Source: Paenibacillus dendritiformis (GTDB taxonomy: Bacteria; Bacillota; Bacilli; Paenibacillales; Paenibacillaceae). Taken from it: a stretch of 64,000 nt of DNA. Below, piece by piece: positions 61,509 through 64,000 of the stretch. Made by a program: the position numbers and the translations under genes. The notes beneath the pieces were generated by a model. It saw only the letters and a list, made by a program, of their open reading frames with translations, made no database searches and had not been told where the DNA came from. How positions within the stretch are numbered: position 1 is the stretch's first letter; each line of letters starts with the position of its first letter. Location: contig NZ_AP025344.1 in NCBI RefSeq assembly GCF_021654795.1, forward strand, positions 62,001-126,000. Direction: 5' to 3'.

Positions 61509-64000
61509 GTGAAAAGGATACTATCCGGGCTGATTGCATTTGCCTTGTTGTTTACATTTGCCATTCAAGCGCAAGTGCAGGCGGCCCCGCAGATCAGTGT
61601 GTACATCGATGGCGACAAGCTAGTGACGGATCAACCGCCTATGATGATTCGAGGGCGGACGATGCTTCCGCTGCGGGCCATCTTCGAGGCGTTGGATGCG
61701 AGGGTAGGATGGAACCAGAGAACAAAGACAGTGACCGCGACCAAAGCGGGTACGACCGTGGTCCTCAAGATTGGCTCCAAGATAGCCACGATCAATGATT
61801 CGAACGTGACTCTGGAGGTTCCTGCCCAGACGATCCGGGGAAGAACGATGGTTCCGGTTCGCTTCGTGAGCGAAGCGTTGGGCGAGCAAGTGCTGTGGAA
61901 CTCCAGAACGCAGACCGTTACCATTAATACGAGTAATCGTGACCAGGACGATTATCCAAGCGATCAAGTCTATCAGGCAACGAATGTAAATGCCAAAGTA
62001 ACCGGCCAAGCGGGTAACGGCAGCGACCTGAACGTCAGCTTCACGCGGGCGTCCCAGGAATCGAATATCGATCACTATCGGGTTCTCGTCGTCAAGGCTT
62101 CGGACTCATCGTCCTTTACGCTGGCGCGGGCTCGTCTGGTATCGGACAATAACTACACGGTCGTCGATACGTATGGCCGAAATCCTTCGATTACGCTCAA
62201 TTCCTGGAGCCGCGACGTGAACGGAGATGTTATCCGGGCGAACCAATCCTATGTCGTGTATGTGTTGACGGTAGGCAAGCGCAACCAGGATGTATTATCC
62301 CGGCCTTCCCAGACCGTGACGCTGACAGGCGATTCAGCCTATGCGGCCACGAATGTGCAGGCGCGTGACGTCGCCGATTATGGCGATGGAAGAGACCTGT
62401 CCGTGAGCTTCGCAAGGGCTTCCGATGAGAGCAATATCGCCAACTATCGCGTCATGGTCGTGAAGTCGAAGGATGCGCATCGCTTCGATCTGAACGCGGC
62501 GAATGCGGTATCCAGCTCCAACTATACGACGGTATACAAATCCGGCACGACCTTATCGACGACACTCAGTTCGTCGTCCCGGGATACGTCCGGAGACAGA
62601 ATTCGCAACGGCGTGCCTTATACGGTGTTCGTCTTGTCCGTAAGCAATAATTTGAATCGTCATTCCAATCAGCTCTCTTCGTCCACGGCGACGATTACGC
62701 TGGGCACCACGGTTGGCGCTCCAGTCATTACGAGCGTGGCGGATGTAAGCAATTATAACGACGGCCGCGACCTTCAGGTATCGTTCACGAGATCTTCCGA
62801 TGAGTCGAAGGTGAGCCACTACCGCATATTCGTCGTGCCGGATCGGGATTACACCCGCTTCGATGTGACCGAAGCGAACAAATTGTCGTCCAGCCGCTAT
62901 TATCAAGTGTCGAAGACCGGATACAATATCACGACGACCTTGTCGTCGAGCTTGACGGATGTCAACGGCTCTTATATTCGCAACGGCGTGACCTACCGGG
63001 TATTCGTGATGGCGGTGTCGAATGACGGGTACAGCTCTAACAATGTGCTGAGCGGCGCGTCCTCGTCGATTACGCTGTCTCATAATTCCATCGCTAACGC
63101 GGTAACGAATGTGCAGGTCAGCGATGTCAGCGACTATAACGACGGCCGCGACATGCGAATCACGTTCAACCGGGCTTCCGACGAGTCGTTGATTGATCAC
63201 TATCGCGTCATGGTCGTGAAGACATCCAATGCGGACCGGTTCACGGTGTCGGATGCGAATAATGTGTCAAGCTCATATTACACGCGGGTAAATAAGACGG
63301 GACGCGATCTTAGCTTGACGCTCTCTTCCAGCGCAAGAGATGTGGACGGCGCATATATTCGGAACGGTGTGAGCTATCGCGTGTTTGTCCTCTCGGTAGG
63401 CAGAGGCAGCTACTCCAATGCATTGTCTTATGCTTCCAGCGCCATTACGTTGTCCAGCAATTCGGGCGTGTATGCCGCGACCAATGTCGAGGCTAACGAC
63501 ATCAATGATTACGGCGATGGCCGCGACCTGCGGGTAACGTTCAACCGCGCGGCGGATGAGTCCAATATCAGCCATTACCGCGTCATGGTCGTGAAGTCGT
63601 CCGATGCGGGGCGCTTCACGGTAGGGGATGCGAACAATGTATCCAGCTATAATTACACCTATGTGAGCCGCAATGGCAGCAACCAGAGCGTGACGCTCTC
63701 GTCCAGCTCGAGAGATGTCGACGGGTCGCTGATTCGGAACGGCGTCAGCTACCGCGTGTTCGTCTTGTCTGTCGGCTCGGGCAGTTATTCCAATACGTTG
63801 TCCAGCTATTCGAACATCATCACGTTGAGCAATAACTCGACGGTGTATCCGGCTACCAACGTCAACGCAAGCGACGTCGGCGATTATAACGACGGCCGCG
63901 ATATGCGGGTCAGCTTCAACCGGGCAGTGGATGAAGCGAACATCTCGCATTACCGGATCATGGTCGTGAGATCGGCCGATGCAAGCCGCTTCGACTTGTA
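61509..64000 (+). CDS. Large secreted stalk/repeat protein (3' end outside window)
   Basis: Starts at a GTG behind GGAGG (8-base spacing) and remains open to the window end, more than 830 residues. Signal peptide (about 1-26, ...TFAIQAQVQA). A copper-amine-oxidase-N-type domain follows (about 30-135), with two half-units marked MMIRGRTMLPLRAIFEALDA and IRGRTMVPVRFVSEALG; such domains often anchor cell-surface proteins. From about residue 155 it consists of repeats of ~125 residues, each with a DYxDGRDLxVSF ... DExNIxHYRVMVVK block and a later IRNGVxYRVFVLSV block. The fold looks like a fibronectin-III-like beta-sandwich. Probably a surface adhesin or matrix stalk. No C-terminal anchor is visible because the gene is cut. 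Confidence 0.85.
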   Translation, partial: MKRILSGLIAFALLFTFAIQAQVQAAPQISVYIDGDKLVTDQPPMMIRGRTMLPLRAIFEALDARVGWNQRTKTVTATKAGTTVVLKIGSKIATINDSNVTLEVPAQTIRGRTMVPVRFVSEALGEQVLWNSRTQTVTINTSNRDQDDYPSDQVYQATNVNAKVTGQAGNGSDLNVSFTRASQESNIDHYRVLVVKASDSSSFTLARARLVSDNNYTVVDTYGRNPSITLNSWSRDVNGDVIRANQSYVVYVLTVGKRNQDVLSRPSQTVTLTGDSAYAATNVQARDVADYGDGRDLSVSFARASDESNIANYRVMVVKSKDAHRFDLNAANAVSSSNYTTVYKSGTTLSTTLSSSSRDTSGDRIRNGVPYTVFVLSVSNNLNRHSNQLSSSTATITLGTTVGAPVITSVADVSNYNDGRDLQVSFTRSSDESKVSHYRIFVVPDRDYTRFDVTEANKLSSSRYYQVSKTGYNITTTLSSSLTDVNGSYIRNGVTYRVFVMAVSNDGYSSNNVLSGASSSITLSHNSIANAVTNVQVSDVSDYNDGRDMRITFNRASDESLIDHYRVMVVKTSNADRFTVSDANNVSSSYYTRVNKTGRDLSLTLSSSARDVDGAYIRNGVSYRVFVLSVGRGSYSNALSYASSAITLSSNSGVYAATNVEANDINDYGDGRDLRVTFNRAADESNISHYRVMVVKSSDAGRFTVGDANNVSSYNYTYVSRNGSNQSVTLSSSSRDVDGSLIRNGVSYRVFVLSVGSGSYSNTLSSYSNIITLSNNSTVYPATNVNASDVGDYNDGRDMRVSFNRAVDEANISHYRIMVVRSADASRFDL
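61971..64000 (+). repeat. Tandem ~375-bp coding repeats in the surface protein
   Basis: Unit starts fall near 61971, 62338, 62711, 63099, 63470 and 63846 (spacing 366-388 bases). Each unit begins with a ...ATNVxAxDVxDYxDGRD... segment and ends in a Ser-rich stretch. Units 4, 5 and 6 are most alike at the DNA level, suggesting recent duplication. Antisense open frames across this region are by-products of the repeat. Confidence 0.85.

Noticed and set aside
62230-63950. Several antisense open frames of 60-225 residues over the repeat protein
   Set aside because: They mirror the tandem repeat on the other strand, have no ribosome binding sites and are explained by the plus-strand gene, which has signal peptide and domain structure.
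1-64000. Intact prophage or insertion sequence
   Set aside because: No phage structural genes, transposase or integrase were seen anywhere in the window.

Overview
The window looks like a chromosomal segment from a Paenibacillus-type, spore-forming Firmicute. The clues are strong AGGAGG-like ribosome binding sites, a CotF-type coat protein, a pspA-ydjGHI operon, a YesM/YesN two-component pair, a tryptophan T-box and a tmRNA whose tag ends in ALAA. Base composition is moderately GC-rich, with AT-richer patches that look acquired. The species cannot be fixed from the sequence alone.

Left part (0-15 kb): an MgtC-like membrane protein, smpB and ssrA (tmRNA). Downstream of ssrA lie three decayed copies of the tmRNA 3' end, each followed by a hairpin terminator (about 3.7, 8.25 and 10.63 kb). 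They divide the next 8 kb into blocks that look like serial insertions at ssrA: a DUF4352-type lipoprotein; a TetR regulator, MFS relic, FtsX-type permease and ABC ATPase; and a SWIM zinc-finger protein with an antisense Gly/Tyr-rich peptide gene. A truncated Doc toxin follows. No integrase remains. The conserved chromosome resumes with pspA-ydjG-ydjH-ydjI behind an ECF-sigma-like promoter.

Middle-left (15-31 kb): an EamA transporter divergent from an AraC/GyrI-like regulator, an ABC locus destroyed by frameshifts (one in Walker A), an amidohydrolase with a well-placed PurBox pair, a ChbG-like deacetylase plus MFS sugar transporter, and a minus-strand operon of a secreted Ser-rich protein, two lipoproteins, an ABC ATPase and an FtsX-like permease. 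Then come a DNA alkylation repair protein, an RNase H with an N-terminal viroplasmin-like domain, a coat protein and a YebC-family regulator.

Carbohydrate locus (33-48 kb): beta-phosphoglucomutase and a GH65 phosphorylase diverge from an AraC regulator, YesM/YesN kinase and regulator, a sugar-binding lipoprotein, two permeases, a GH3 beta-glucosidase and a glycogen-debranching-type glucosidase. Together they would sense, import and phosphorolyse or hydrolyse gluco-oligosaccharides. This locus, with trpS (T-box), an FMN reductase and a tubby-like protein, lies between two inverted copies of a ~570 bp noncoding repeat (32.37-32.94 kb and 51.42-51.98 kb).

Right part (52-64 kb): a SufR-like regulator overlapping a J-domain protein, small enzymes (deoxyribosyltransferase-like, VOC, YqeK-like HD, two GNATs, methyltransferase, nucleotidyltransferase), several broken genes, and finally a large secreted protein running off the window, with a copper-amine-oxidase-N-type domain and at least six ~125-residue repeats.
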